Shown here: one piece after another, positions 28,604 to 37,622 of the stretch
Position numbering within the stretch: the stretch's first letter is position 1
Layout: every line of letters begins with the position of its first letter
NCBI RefSeq assembly: GCF_042684505.1
Contig: NZ_JBHULT010000005.1
Span: 434,001-498,000 of the forward strand
Source of the DNA: Salinimicrobium flavum
GTDB lineage: Bacteria > Bacteroidota > Bacteroidia > Flavobacteriales > Flavobacteriaceae
Reading direction: 5' to 3'
Length of the DNA stretch: 64,000 bases
The notes under the pieces: model-generated
Told to the model about the DNA's origin: nothing
The model's database searches: none
Seen by the model: the letters and a program-made list of their open reading frames with translations, nothing else
Program-made: the position numbers and the translations under genes

Positions 28604-28619
28604 TCGGTTTTAACCGACA
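28604..28619. promoter_or_regulatory. Palindromic operator-like site
   Basis: GTCGGTTTTAACCGAC has perfect 7-bp arms with a two-base centre. It sits about 30 bases before the TTG of a small membrane ORF and about 110 bases upstream of the DUF2071 gene on the other strand, so it could regulate either. There is no T-run after it, which argues against a terminator. Confidence 0.45.
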
Positions 28620-28649
28620 TTTGAGAGGTTGTAATTTAAATAACTTTCT

Positions 28650-28796
28650 TTGGAAATATTTTTGCTTGTCCTCTCTTTTTTTCTCTGTATGATCGCCATT
28701 GTTTTATTGGTAAGGTCAAGGAAAAGTCTTAGAAGTACCAGGCAACTTATAGCCCGCGAAACCAAAACCCTGGAGAGGATCAAAAAGGCTGCCTGA
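28650..28796 (+). CDS. Possible small single-pass membrane protein
   Basis: An ORF of 48 codons from TTG at 28650, or 35 codons from ATG at 28689. The longer form begins LEIFLLVLSFFLCMIAIVLL, a good membrane helix, followed by a basic, Arg/Lys/Thr-rich tail (VRSRKSLRSTRQLIARETK). A stop lies three codons before the TTG. Helix plus cytoplasmic basic tail follows the positive-inside rule. It lies in an otherwise empty spacer of about 340 bases and converges on the SIMPL gene. No family recognised. Confidence 0.45.
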   Translation: MEIFLLVLSFFLCMIAIVLLVRSRKSLRSTRQLIARETKTLERIKKAA

Positions 28797-28838
28797 TCGA
28801 TCGTGCAGCAAAAGAAGGAAGGATTAATTCTTTGGGAT

Positions 28839-29564
28839 CTAATCTATTTCAAACTCCAGCCTCATAGTTACCGAAGCCGTTTTCTTTTTATCGGCAGTAT
28901 TGTATGCCCCGCCCCAGGTAAAATCTTCCCCACTGTTCTGGCCAATGATCTGGAAGACCCCCAGATCAGCACTTCTAAGGGATCCAAGTTCGCTACCGCT
29001 GTTCTCAGCGATCCTTTCAGCGCGTATTCTTGCATCTTCTGTTGCCGCAGAGATCATTTGAATTTTCAGGTCGGCCAGTTTTGTATAATAATACCGTGGG
29101 GGAGTAGAGTTGAACTGCACCCCTTTTTGCAAAAGTTCAGTTATTTCACGGGATACCTGTTCGACCAGGGGAACATCTTTTGATTCGATCTTAACAGTTT
29201 GCTGCAGTTCATATCCTTTAAAGATATTTCCTACATAATTCCCATTCTGGTACTGCGGTTCACTTTGTTCAAGGGTCTGAACAGAGTTAAAAACGAAATT
29301 ACCTTCATCAATTCCCTTGGAGATCAAATATTCCCTTACTGTTTCCTTGTCTTCATTAAGCCTGTCATAAGCCGTCTGCAATTCGAGATTCATTTGAGAA
29401 AAAGTGCCTTCCCATACAATAAGATCTGAGGTGAAATCTTCACTTCCGGAACCCGTAACAGCGATAACTCCCGGAGGGGTTGCTCTCTTTACATAGGAAC
29501 TGCCAAGGATATAAGCAGCCAGAACAATGGCTACCGAAAAAACTATTGCAGCAACATGTTTCAT
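28839..29564 (-). CDS. SIMPL (DUF541) domain protein
   Basis: A 241-residue protein anchored by an N-terminal helix (about 5-24), with the rest in the periplasm. The SIMPL/BP26 domain is marked by VIAVTGSGSEDFTSDLIVW at the start and by AATEDARIRAERIAENSGSELG near the end. Members form periplasmic rings in some bacteria, and the function is poorly known. Divergent from guaA across an 85-base gap. Confidence 0.88.
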   Translation of the reverse strand: MKHVAAIVFSVAIVLAAYILGSSYVKRATPPGVIAVTGSGSEDFTSDLIVWEGTFSQMNLELQTAYDRLNEDKETVREYLISKGIDEGNFVFNSVQTLEQSEPQYQNGNYVGNIFKGYELQQTVKIESKDVPLVEQVSREITELLQKGVQFNSTPPRYYYTKLADLKIQMISAATEDARIRAERIAENSGSELGSLRSADLGVFQIIGQNSGEDFTWGGAYNTADKKKTASVTMRLEFEID

Positions 29565-29649
29565 AAGACGGGATTGAAAGAGAATTTACTTAAAGATATA
29601 AAATAAGTGAGAGCAGGGATAAATTTACCTCAAATTCTTACTTTTGCGC

Positions 29650-31179
29650 ATGCACAACAACGTACTCATTTTAGATTTTGGCTCGCAGTACACGCAATTA
29701 ATTGCAAGGCGGGTAAGAGAACTCAATATTTACTGCGAAATCCATCCTTACAACAAACCCCCGGAGGATATTACCAACTACAAAGCGGTGATCCTTTCAG
29801 GAAGTCCTTTTTCTGTAAGAGGGGAGAATGCGCCACACCCTGATCTTTCAGAGATCAGGAAAAAAGTACCGGTCCTCGCAGTGTGTTACGGGGCTCAATA
29901 CCTTGCCCATTTTAACGGAGGGAAAGTGGAAGCTTCAGAAATACGGGAATATGGCCGGGCTAACCTTAGTGTTATAAAAGACGAAGAGGCGCTTTTTGAA
30001 AACATCAGGGAGAATTCTCAGGTTTGGATGAGCCATAGTGATACCATAAAGGAGCTTCCGGAAAACGGGGTAAGACTTGCCAGTACCCCCGATGTTTTGA
30101 ATGCGGCATACCGTATAGAAGGAGAAGATACTTATGCCATTCAATTCCATCCTGAAGTTTACCATTCTACAGACGGGAAACAACTACTTGAGAATTTTCT
30201 GGTGAAGATCGCCGGGGTAGAGCAGGAGTGGACACCCGAGGCTTTTGTAGATATGACGGTTGCTGAACTCAAAGACAAGATAGGCGATGAGAAAGTGGTT
30301 CTTGGTTTAAGTGGAGGAGTAGATTCTACTGTTGCTGCCGTTTTACTTCATAAAGCAATAGGTAAAAATCTCTATTGTATCTTCGTGAACAATGGATTGC
30401 TCAGAAAAGGGGAATTTGAGAGTGTTCTTGATCAATACAAGCACATGGGACTCAATGTAAAAGGAGTAGATGCTTCGGCACGTTTCTTGGACGCCCTTGC
30501 CGGGATCTCAGATCCTGAAGGCAAACGGAAAGCAATTGGGAAAGCCTTTATCGAAGTTTTTGATGATGAGGCTCATTTGATAAAGGATGTGAAGTTTTTA
30601 GCACAGGGAACCATTTATCCTGATGTTATTGAATCTATTTCGGTGAACGGACCTTCTGCAACCATTAAATCCCACCATAATGTGGGAGGTTTGCCAGATT
30701 TTATGAAGCTTCAGGTTGTAGAGCCACTTAGGATGCTCTTCAAGGATGAAGTGAGAAGGGTGGGAGCCGAACTTGAGATCGATAAGGAATTGCTGGGAAG
30801 GCATCCTTTTCCGGGTCCCGGTCTTGCGATCAGGATCCTGGGGGATATTACTGCTGAAAAGGTGCGTGTTCTTCAGGAGGTAGATGCGATATTTATAAAC
30901 GGACTCAAGGAATGGATGTTATATGATAAGGTATGGCAGGCAGGAGCTATCCTTTTACCTGTAAACTCAGTAGGGGTGATGGGAGATGAGAGGACCTATG
31001 AAAAAGTAGTTGCCCTTCGAGCAGTTGAATCAACAGACGGTATGACCGCAGACTGGGTGAACCTGCCGTATGATTTTTTACAAAAGACCTCAAATACAAT
31101 AATAAACCGGGTTAAAGGCGTTAATAGAGTGGTGTATGATATTAGCTCCAAACCTCCGGCCACAATTGAGTGGGAATAA
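29650..31179 (+). CDS. guaA: GMP synthase (glutamine-hydrolysing)
   Basis: GuaA converts XMP, glutamine and ATP to GMP in purine synthesis. The N-terminal class I amidotransferase has its nucleophile Cys in VPVLAVCYGAQYLAH and a His-Glu pair in QFHPEVYHS; the ATP-pyrophosphatase domain has the PP-loop GLSGGVDSTVAA; the C-terminal dimerisation domain ends SKPPATIEWE. ATG at 29650 was chosen over TTG at 29644 (509 residues). TACTTTTG at 29639-29646 matches the -7 consensus and nearly touches the ATG, so the mRNA could be leaderless, but no matching -33 was found. Confidence 0.96.
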   Translation: MHNNVLILDFGSQYTQLIARRVRELNIYCEIHPYNKPPEDITNYKAVILSGSPFSVRGENAPHPDLSEIRKKVPVLAVCYGAQYLAHFNGGKVEASEIREYGRANLSVIKDEEALFENIRENSQVWMSHSDTIKELPENGVRLASTPDVLNAAYRIEGEDTYAIQFHPEVYHSTDGKQLLENFLVKIAGVEQEWTPEAFVDMTVAELKDKIGDEKVVLGLSGGVDSTVAAVLLHKAIGKNLYCIFVNNGLLRKGEFESVLDQYKHMGLNVKGVDASARFLDALAGISDPEGKRKAIGKAFIEVFDDEAHLIKDVKFLAQGTIYPDVIESISVNGPSATIKSHHNVGGLPDFMKLQVVEPLRMLFKDEVRRVGAELEIDKELLGRHPFPGPGLAIRILGDITAEKVRVLQEVDAIFINGLKEWMLYDKVWQAGAILLPVNSVGVMGDERTYEKVVALRAVESTDGMTADWVNLPYDFLQKTSNTIINRVKGVNRVVYDISSKPPATIEWE

Positions 31180-31189
31180 AATTTTTTCT

Positions 31190-33121
31190 ATGAGAAACTT
31201 ACTTGTTCTTTTTCTGTTCTTTCAGATGATGACTACCTCTGCCCTTGCGCAGCAGTACAAATATCACGTTGTAAAGAGTGGTGAAACATCTGCAGAGATA
31301 GCAAGGATGTACAATACCACAGTTGAAACCCTTTACCGGTACAATCCCGATGCCCGCAGTGGCATCAGGCCCAATGACAAGCTGGTGGTACCAATAAGTG
31401 GACCGGAAAATACCGCACAGGAGAAGGCACAGGAGAAAAACATCAAATTTAAAACCCATCGCGTAAAGCGAAAGGAGACCCTTTTCAGCCTATCCCAACA
31501 GTATAATATAAATATCGAGGATATAAAAAGGTTTAATAAACATTTATATTCTGAAGAACTTCGCAGAGGCGAACACATCAGGATCCCGTTGAACCTCCCA
31601 CTGGAAGTTAAGCGACAACCTGAAGCTGTGGTGGAACGATCTACGTCAAATCCGCTTGACCTTTCTGTAAAAGAACACGTAGTGCTTCCCAAGGAAACCC
31701 TTTATGGTATTTCAAGAAAGTACAATATAACCATTGCCGAGTTGCAACGGCTAAACCCGGGGATGGAAACCCTGCAACCGGGAATGATCGTTAAGGTTAG
31801 GAATGGCGATGTGGAAAAAGTAGTGGATGTTGAAGGTGATCTGTTCAAGTATTACCTGGTCCAACCACAGGAAACGGTTTTCAGCCTTACCCGCCGCTTC
31901 AATATTAGCCGGGACTCGCTTATTACCTTAAACCCTGCTTTGGCTGAGGGATTAAAATCTGGCATGGTTCTGAAAATTCCCAACCTGGAAGGAACTGAAG
32001 TGACAGCCTATTCTGAAGCAGCGTTTGTCAATCTTGAAAAAAGGATCAAAAACTATAATACCAAAAATATTGCTGTGATGTTGCCTTTTAACCTGCACAA
32101 GGTTGAAAGGAGTGACACCTCATCTAACGCGGCCGAGACCATTAAAAAGGACCAGGTAATGCAGATCTCGCTGGATTTTTATAGCGGGGTATTAATGGCA
32201 GTTGATTCTGCCAAATCATTGGGGATTTCTACCAACCTTTCTTTTTATGATACCCAAAGGAATGCAGGTAAGGTGCATGCGATCGTTAATTCGAATGACT
32301 TTAGTAATGTTGATGCCGTTATAGGCCCATTATTGCAGTCAACGGCAGAAGCTGCAGCGTCTGGTTTGCAATCAAGGAATATTCCTGTGATCTCACCCCT
32401 TACCAAAAGACAGGTGGGTTCTATGCGTAACTTTTTGCAGGCAAGACCTTCAGATGATATGCTGACCAGTGCCATGATCTCTTATATCTCTGAAAATTCT
32501 GCCGGAAAGAATCTCATCGTCATAGCAGATGCCGGTTCCGCAGATAAAAAGAGACAATTAATGTCAGCTTTTCCGTCAGCCAGAACAGTTAACCCAAAAG
32601 AAGGAAGCTACATTGACCAAAAACAACTTGCTAATACATTGGTGGAAGGACGCCCGAACTGGGTGATCATAGAAAGTGACAAAATTGGGGTGCTAAGCAA
32701 TGCCACATCCTATCTGAATTCCCTGGCAGGGAAGTTTGATATTACCTTGTTAACGACTGACAGGAACAATTCCTTTGACAGTGATAACATTTCCAACAGT
32801 CATCTGGGAAATCTAAAATTTCATTTTCCATCTGTAGACAAGACGGTTTCTGAAGAAAACTCAGGTTTTATCAGGAAGTATGCCGAGAAGTATGGGGTTG
32901 AACCAAATACATACGCCGTACGCGGGTTTGATGTGACTTATGATGTGCTGTTGCGCCTGGCTTCATCTAATGATCTGTATACTTCCCTGGAAGAGGAGGG
33001 GACAACCCAATATGTGGAAAATAAATTTGATTATATAAGCAGGGCCAATGGTGGGTATGAGAATAAAGCCATTTATATCATGGCTTATGATAAAGGCTTG
33101 AATTTAAATGTGGTGCGCTAA
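31190..33121 (+). CDS. LysM-repeat protein with periplasmic-binding-like domain
   Basis: A secreted cell-envelope protein of 643 residues. After a signal peptide (to ALAQQ) come four LysM peptidoglycan-binding repeats between about residues 22 and 280, each with the pattern V..GET...IA..YN...L..NP....L..G..L.VP. The C-terminal part (about 300-640) resembles a type I periplasmic binding fold (NIAVMLPFN, DAVIGPLLQSTAEAAA), similar to LpoA-type proteins. It may be a peptidoglycan-bound regulator of wall synthesis (inference). ATG at 31190 lies 10 bases after the guaA stop. The osmC-like gene starts immediately after its stop. Confidence 0.85.
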   Translation: MRNLLVLFLFFQMMTTSALAQQYKYHVVKSGETSAEIARMYNTTVETLYRYNPDARSGIRPNDKLVVPISGPENTAQEKAQEKNIKFKTHRVKRKETLFSLSQQYNINIEDIKRFNKHLYSEELRRGEHIRIPLNLPLEVKRQPEAVVERSTSNPLDLSVKEHVVLPKETLYGISRKYNITIAELQRLNPGMETLQPGMIVKVRNGDVEKVVDVEGDLFKYYLVQPQETVFSLTRRFNISRDSLITLNPALAEGLKSGMVLKIPNLEGTEVTAYSEAAFVNLEKRIKNYNTKNIAVMLPFNLHKVERSDTSSNAAETIKKDQVMQISLDFYSGVLMAVDSAKSLGISTNLSFYDTQRNAGKVHAIVNSNDFSNVDAVIGPLLQSTAEAAASGLQSRNIPVISPLTKRQVGSMRNFLQARPSDDMLTSAMISYISENSAGKNLIVIADAGSADKKRQLMSAFPSARTVNPKEGSYIDQKQLANTLVEGRPNWVIIESDKIGVLSNATSYLNSLAGKFDITLLTTDRNNSFDSDNISNSHLGNLKFHFPSVDKTVSEENSGFIRKYAEKYGVEPNTYAVRGFDVTYDVLLRLASSNDLYTSLEEEGTTQYVENKFDYISRANGGYENKAIYIMAYDKGLNLNVVR

Positions 33122-33523
33122 ATGATCTCAAAAGTAACCTACTTAGGAGATCTCAGAACAGAATGTGAGCACCTTGGCAGCGGCTCAAAGATCATTACAG
33201 ATGCCCCTCTTGACAATGAGGGAAAGGGAGGATCTTTTTCACCTACAGATACTGTCGCCACTGCTCTGGCGAGCTGCATGTTCACCATAATCGGGATCAA
33301 GGCCAGAGATCACGAACTCAATGTGGAAGGGGCTTTTGCCGAAATCACCAAAACCATGGCTTCAGATCCCCGGCGCATTTCAGGGATAAAGGTGGTGATC
33401 ATTTTTCCTGCGGCATATTCCCAAAAAGAACAAATCATCCTGGAAAGAGCAGCCAGGACCTGTCCTGTGCTATACAGCCTGCACCCCGATATCGACCTGG
33501 AGATCAGTTTTGTGTATCCCTAG
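33122..33523 (+). CDS. OsmC family protein
   Basis: A 133-residue OsmC/Ohr-fold protein, a family of cytosolic thiol peroxidases acting on organic hydroperoxides. GGSFSPTDTVATALASCMFTIIG carries the first conserved Cys, and RTCPVLYSLHPDIDLEI contains the second Cys of the pair. Its ATG follows the stop of the LysM gene with no gap, so the two are translated from one mRNA. Physiological substrate unknown. Confidence 0.9.
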   Translation: MISKVTYLGDLRTECEHLGSGSKIITDAPLDNEGKGGSFSPTDTVATALASCMFTIIGIKARDHELNVEGAFAEITKTMASDPRRISGIKVVIIFPAAYSQKEQIILERAARTCPVLYSLHPDIDLEISFVYP

Positions 33524-33553
33524 AAATTGGAACGTTTCTTGTTTGTGGCTGGT

Positions 33554-34105
33554 ATGAGCATAAAGATATTCATTACCTTATTATTCTTTTTCGCAGCCTT
33601 TACTGCGGTGGCACAGTTGCCCGACAATCGGATCTCCTGGCAGAAAGATGCCTTGACCTGGGATGATTTTTTGGGCCCGATTGATGGCACAAGTCCTTTT
33701 CACGCCAGTACCAATTCCGGGTTATCCTATTCCTGGTCTATGAAGTCCTCTAATGGAAATATTGATTTTAATTACATAGTGGAAACATTTTTTCTGCCCG
33801 ATAATTCCTGGGTGATCACAGACAAAGCCACCCCGCATCTCCTCTCTCATGAACAGCTTCATTTTGATATTACCGAGTTGCACGGCAGAAAACTTCGGCA
33901 AGCAATGAAAGGTTTCGATCCCATGAAGACCAAAGATGTGAAGGTCCATCTTAAAAAATTGTATACAGCCACTGAAACAGGCCGGAAACAAATGCAGGAA
34001 AGGTTTGATTTGGAAACAGACCACAGCCGGGACAAAGCCGTCCAGGAAAAGTGGCAGAAATTTTTAGATGCCGAGCTGAAAAAACTGGAAGAATTTAGCG
34101 GTTAG
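33554..34105 (+). CDS. DUF922 secreted protein (putative metallopeptidase)
   Basis: A 183-residue secreted protein. A signal peptide ends near AAFTAVAQ when ATG at 33554 is used; the frame is open upstream to TTG 33527, but that adds a non-signal extension. DUF922 members are predicted zinc proteases; here the motif is SHEQLHFDITELHGRKL, in which HExxH is replaced by HEQLH followed by a possible third ligand Glu. A conserved early word is ISWQKDALTWDDFLGP. It converges with the nitronate monooxygenase-like gene, and the two coding ends overlap by four bases. Confidence 0.82.
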   Translation: MSIKIFITLLFFFAAFTAVAQLPDNRISWQKDALTWDDFLGPIDGTSPFHASTNSGLSYSWSMKSSNGNIDFNYIVETFFLPDNSWVITDKATPHLLSHEQLHFDITELHGRKLRQAMKGFDPMKTKDVKVHLKKLYTATETGRKQMQERFDLETDHSRDKAVQEKWQKFLDAELKKLEEFSG

Positions 34106-35043
34106 AGAAGAGCTACTTCCGCTTTTGCCTGTTCAAATTCGTTTATCATATCCTGCAGGATGATAGCTGCAGGTTTAATGTCGTGGATCAGTCCGGCGAT
34201 CTGTCCTATTTCCAGTTCCCCTTCTTCAAGATCTCCTTCAAACATACCTTTTTTAGCACGGGCCCTTCCCAGTAATTTTATAAGATCTTCTTTAGACGGG
34301 TTTTTGGTGTACAGTTCAGAGATCTGTTCAAAAAACGGATTTTTCAGCAGTCTTACCGGAGCGAGTTCTTTTAAGGTAAGTATAGTATCGCCTTCTCCTG
34401 CTTTTACCACCATCTCTTTAAAGTTCTGATGGGAAGATGCTTCATCACTTGCCACGAACCTGCTGCCTACCTGTACCGCATCGGCTCCCAAAACCATAGC
34501 TGCCAACATTCCGCGTCCTGTAGCGATCCCCCCTGCGGCAATAAGCGGGATATTTATCTTCTCTCTGACCATTGGAATTAAGGTGAAGGTGGTAGTCTCA
34601 TCACGGCCGTTATGACCGCCGGCTTCGAAGCCTTCGGCAACCACCGCATCCACTCCTGCCTGCTCTGCTTTTAAAGCGAATTTAACGCTGCTTACCACAT
34701 GCACTACCTTGATCCCGTTCTCCTGTAAATGAGAGGTCCATGTTTTTGGATTTCCGGCAGAGGTGAAAACGATCCTCACATCCTCCTTTATAATGATCTG
34801 CATGATCTCTTCTATATTGGGGTATAGCATGGGAACATTGACTGCGAAAGGTTTGCCGGTAGCTTTTTTACATTTTTGAATGTGCTCCCGTAAAACTTCA
34901 GGATACATCGATCCTGCACCAATGATTCCGAGTCCCCCGGCGTTGCTAACTGCGCTGGCCAGTCTCCAGCCACTTGCCCAGATCATTCCCGCCTGGATAA
35001 GGGGGTATTTGATATTAAAGAGTTGAGTAATCTTGTTTGCCAT
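34102..35043 (-). CDS. NAD(P)H-dependent flavin oxidoreductase (nitronate monooxygenase/FabK-like)
   Basis: A 313-residue FMN-binding TIM barrel. Family words are YPLIQAGMIWASG, NAGGLGIIGAG, EAGGHNGRDETTTF and VPLIAAGGI-like PLIAAGGIATGRGM, with VLGADAVQVGSRF as the phosphate-binding part. Nitronate monooxygenase and the enoyl-ACP reductase FabK are close relatives, and sequence alone does not decide between them. ATG at 35043 lies 13 bases after the mnmA stop, so the gene follows mnmA in an operon. Confidence 0.88.
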   Translation of the reverse strand: MANKITQLFNIKYPLIQAGMIWASGWRLASAVSNAGGLGIIGAGSMYPEVLREHIQKCKKATGKPFAVNVPMLYPNIEEIMQIIIKEDVRIVFTSAGNPKTWTSHLQENGIKVVHVVSSVKFALKAEQAGVDAVVAEGFEAGGHNGRDETTTFTLIPMVREKINIPLIAAGGIATGRGMLAAMVLGADAVQVGSRFVASDEASSHQNFKEMVVKAGEGDTILTLKELAPVRLLKNPFFEQISELYTKNPSKEDLIKLLGRARAKKGMFEGDLEEGELEIGQIAGLIHDIKPAAIILQDMINEFEQAKAEVALL

Positions 35044-35056
35044 GTAAGGGTTTTAA

Positions 35057-36244
35057 TCAGGATATCACGCCGGAGCCTATGAGCTCATCTTCCAGATGCC
35101 AGGCCACAAACTGGCCTTCGGTGATAGATGCCTGGGGTTGGTCAAAAACTATATAAAGTCCGTTCTCTTTTTGGTAAAGTGTAGCCTCCTGCAGCGGCTG
35201 GCGATAGCGTATGCGCGCCTGTACTTTCATTTCAGCACCTACTTCGGGTTGCAGGTCTGGTCGTACCCAGTGGGTCTCTTCACGGGAAACAAGCAAGGCA
35301 CGACGGTAGATTCCGGGATGATCTTTACCCTGTCCCGTATAAATAACATTGGTCTCCACATCTGTCTCGATCACGAATAAAGGCTCGGGTGTTCCCCCCA
35401 CTGCAAGGCCTTTTCGTTGCCCCTTGGTAAAGTAATGAGCCCCCTGGTGTCTTCCTACTATTTTTCCTTCGGAAGGTTCATAAGTATATTTACGGGAAAG
35501 GAAATCAAGTTCTTCTTGTTTATTGGTGAAATCAGGTATCAATGTGCTGTATTTTTCTTCGGAAGCCGAAATTTCAACTATGGCACCTTCCTTCGGCTGA
35601 AGTTTTTGCTGAAGGAACTCGGGAAGCCGTACTTTTCCTATGAAACAAAGTCCCTGGGAATCCTTTTTTTCTGCAGTGACCAAAGCTTGTTCGGCAGCGA
35701 TCTTCCTCACCTCGCTTTTCTGAAGTTCACCAATAGGGAAGAGGGTTTTTGAAAGCTGGTCCTGTGATAATTGACAAAGAAAATAAGACTGATCTTTATT
35801 CTGATCTTTTCCGGCCAGCAGCCTGTAAACCGTTTCTCCTTCAACGACGGTTTCCCCTTTTCGGCAATAATGGCCTGTAGCCACAAAATCGGCCCCTAAA
35901 GAAAGGGCGATCTTCATGAAAACATCAAATTTTATTTCCCGGTTACAAAGTACATCGGGATTGGGGGTGCGTCCTTTTTCATATTCATTGAACATATAAT
36001 CTACAATGCGCTCCCTGTATTCCTCACTAAGATCAACCGTCTGGAAAGGGATTCCAAGTTTATCGGCCACCAGCATGGCATCATTCGAGTCGTCCAGCCA
36101 TGGGCATTCCTTAGAAATGGTCACCGAATCGTCATGCCAGTTCTTCATGAAAAGGCCAATAACTTCATATCCCTGTTCCTTCAGCAAATATGCCGCGACA
36201 CTTGAATCTACTCCCCCCGATAATCCTACAACAACTCGTTTCAT
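35057..36244 (-). CDS. mnmA: tRNA-specific 2-thiouridylase MnmA
   Basis: MnmA puts the 2-thio group on the wobble uridine of tRNA-Lys, tRNA-Glu and tRNA-Gln, using ATP and a persulfide relay. The PP-loop is GLSGGVDSS at residues 7-15. The first catalytic Cys is in NPDVLCNREIKF and the second in SQGLCFIGKV; both are present. The 395-residue length is normal. It is the upstream gene of the pair with the nitronate monooxygenase-like protein. Confidence 0.95.
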   Translation of the reverse strand: MKRVVVGLSGGVDSSVAAYLLKEQGYEVIGLFMKNWHDDSVTISKECPWLDDSNDAMLVADKLGIPFQTVDLSEEYRERIVDYMFNEYEKGRTPNPDVLCNREIKFDVFMKIALSLGADFVATGHYCRKGETVVEGETVYRLLAGKDQNKDQSYFLCQLSQDQLSKTLFPIGELQKSEVRKIAAEQALVTAEKKDSQGLCFIGKVRLPEFLQQKLQPKEGAIVEISASEEKYSTLIPDFTNKQEELDFLSRKYTYEPSEGKIVGRHQGAHYFTKGQRKGLAVGGTPEPLFVIETDVETNVIYTGQGKDHPGIYRRALLVSREETHWVRPDLQPEVGAEMKVQARIRYRQPLQEATLYQKENGLYIVFDQPQASITEGQFVAWHLEDELIGSGVIS

Positions 36245-36363
36245 AAATCTTCAACAACGCCCTTTTTTGGAGGGCTTTAATAAAGCGCAAAAATACATAA
36301 AATATAGTATTTCAAAGAAATCCAAAGGATATAGAAAGGTGAGCTTTAAAGGCGACCGATGGG

Positions 36364-36392
36364 AAAAAAAGAGGCGACCAAACCTGGCCGCC
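36364..36392 (-). terminator. Terminator after lipocalin-like lipoprotein
   Basis: Read on the minus strand, GGCGGCC and GGTCGCC pair (one G-U) around AGGTTT and are followed by TCTTTTTTT. It lies 26 bases after the stop of the gene ending at 36419. Confidence 0.7.
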
Positions 36393-36418
36393 CTTTGAAT
36401 CTATTAATTAAACTTTAT

Positions 36419-36808
36419 TTACAACTGTCTTTGGAAAGTAAAGACCACATTTGTCTCACTGGTGAAGACCATACGGTCTGAGCTGGGATAAGAAACGGTT
36501 CCTGTGATTGGATCAAATCCGGGGAAATCAAGCGTATAGGATGAAGTTCCCGTTTTCTGCCAGGTGCCATCATCGGTGGAGCCTTCGCATTCATTTTCCG
36601 GAAAATAGAAAGTAGCCGTTAAGGTATTGTCACCTTTTATATCCACAATGGAATCAAAGGTACACACCGTAGGGTCAAAAATCTCATTTGGTGCTACACT
36701 CTGAAGGATCCATGTGCCTACGATTCGTTCCCCTGTGTCATCATCGTCGCTGCATGATGTAAAGCCCGCGAGGGCAGCCATCATGAAAAGGATAAGATAT
36801 TTTTTCAT
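36419..36808 (-). CDS. Lipocalin-like surface lipoprotein
   Basis: A 129-residue lipoprotein with lipobox FTSC followed by SDDDDTG, the flavobacterial surface-export signal. The mature part has alternating strands starting RIVGTWILQSVAPNE, typical of small lipocalin-like folds (GTW motif), ending VVFTFQRQL. It resembles the neighbour at 37179 in length, leader, GTW element and DGTW../FPGF.. block, so the two are paralogues. Ligand unknown. Confidence 0.75.
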   Translation of the reverse strand: MKKYLILFMMAALAGFTSCSDDDDTGERIVGTWILQSVAPNEIFDPTVCTFDSIVDIKGDNTLTATFYFPENECEGSTDDGTWQKTGTSSYTLDFPGFDPITGTVSYPSSDRMVFTSETNVVFTFQRQL

Positions 36809-37134
36809 AATATATTTTTTTGGTTTCTATTAAAGATAGTGAAAAATAGAATGTTTAAATAACTGGAAAACAAAATATTGAAGCGATGTTTTAAGATTTG
36901 GAATAGAACTAATTAAAAATAAGTTTTCTTTATGGGAGGGGGATTTATTGAATTCGAAACCCTTATATAAAATAATAACTTTCTTAGTATGGTGCTATTG
37001 CCACCCCTTATAAGGATGTTTCAAAAGATGTCTTACTCAGATATTGCTCTATGTTCATTTGGCGTCAGGAGATCTTTATGATGAGGTCTCTTCTTCAGTA
37101 AGGACCGGGTAACGACCTTCTTTCCCTTAAAAAC
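36809..37134. other. Spacer without recognised gene
   Basis: About 330 AT-rich bases between two paralogous lipoprotein genes. The longest plus-strand frame seen starts at an ATG near 37017 and is only about 20 codons. The first 30 bases are the leader of the 36808 gene. No hairpin, repeat or RNA was recognised apart from the terminator that follows. Confidence 0.5.
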
Positions 37135-37161
37135 AAAAAGGTGGCCCGTGGCCACCTTTTT
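37135..37161. terminator. Bidirectional terminator
   Basis: Perfect 12-bp arms AAAAAGGTGGCC (37135-37146) and GGCCACCTTTTT (37150-37161) around CGT. It terminates the gene ending at 37179 on the minus strand. Confidence 0.85.
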
Positions 37162-37178
37162 AAACAGGATGTTTAATA

Positions 37179-37577
37179 CTATTCCTGGAAAGTGAAGGTC
37201 ACCGGTACTCCCTGGATGGAAGTAAGAAAGGTGAATTCATTTTGGTTCTTGAAATCAACTGTTCCGTCAAAGCTCTCAAAGCCAGGGACAGATACACTGT
37301 ATTCTGTAGCAGAATTCTTTTCCCATGTTCCTGATGCTTCTACTGCAGTACAGTCGTTATCTGCATCGTAAAGTGTCCAGTCTGCTGTCCCATTAGCGTT
37401 AAAAGTTATAGTGGGCTTTTCAGAACATTCGTCCAGGTTCAAGACAGGTGGATTGATCGATGTAAGGTTCCAGGTGGCCACAATTGAGGCCTCTGCTCCA
37501 GCATTATCATCATCATCACTACAGGAGCTAAAAGCGAATAAACCGGCTACTAAAAGTAAAATCAGGTGTTTTTTCAT
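37179..37577 (-). CDS. Lipocalin-like surface lipoprotein (paralogue)
   Basis: A 132-residue lipoprotein with lipobox FSSC followed by SDDDDN, predicted surface-exposed. The mature domain begins SIVATWNLTSINPPV and contains a GTWEKNS strand and SVSVPGFESFDGTV, matching the layout of the 36419 protein. Two Cys in the mature part (ECS and DCT) could form a disulfide, as could those of the paralogue. It lies 45 bases after the MORN-repeat gene and may share its transcript. Confidence 0.75.
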   Translation of the reverse strand: MKKHLILLLVAGLFAFSSCSDDDDNAGAEASIVATWNLTSINPPVLNLDECSEKPTITFNANGTADWTLYDADNDCTAVEASGTWEKNSATEYSVSVPGFESFDGTVDFKNQNEFTFLTSIQGVPVTFTFQE

Positions 37578-37622
37578 AATATTTTTTTTGGGTTGGAGTA
37601 AATATATAAAAATAAAGAGGTA

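Noticed and set aside
28839..29564. SIMPL gene as part of the DUF2071 locus
   Set aside because: The two lie on the same strand but are separated by an unrelated small ORF and more than 300 bases; there is no operon link.
29639..29650. Leaderless guaA promoter
   Set aside because: TACTTTTG almost touches the ATG, but no -33 element stands at the right distance, so the case is too weak to list as a promoter.
34102..35043. Assignment as FabK enoyl-ACP reductase
   Set aside because: Similarity is shared between FabK and nitronate monooxygenases, and there are no fatty-acid genes nearby; the broader name was kept.
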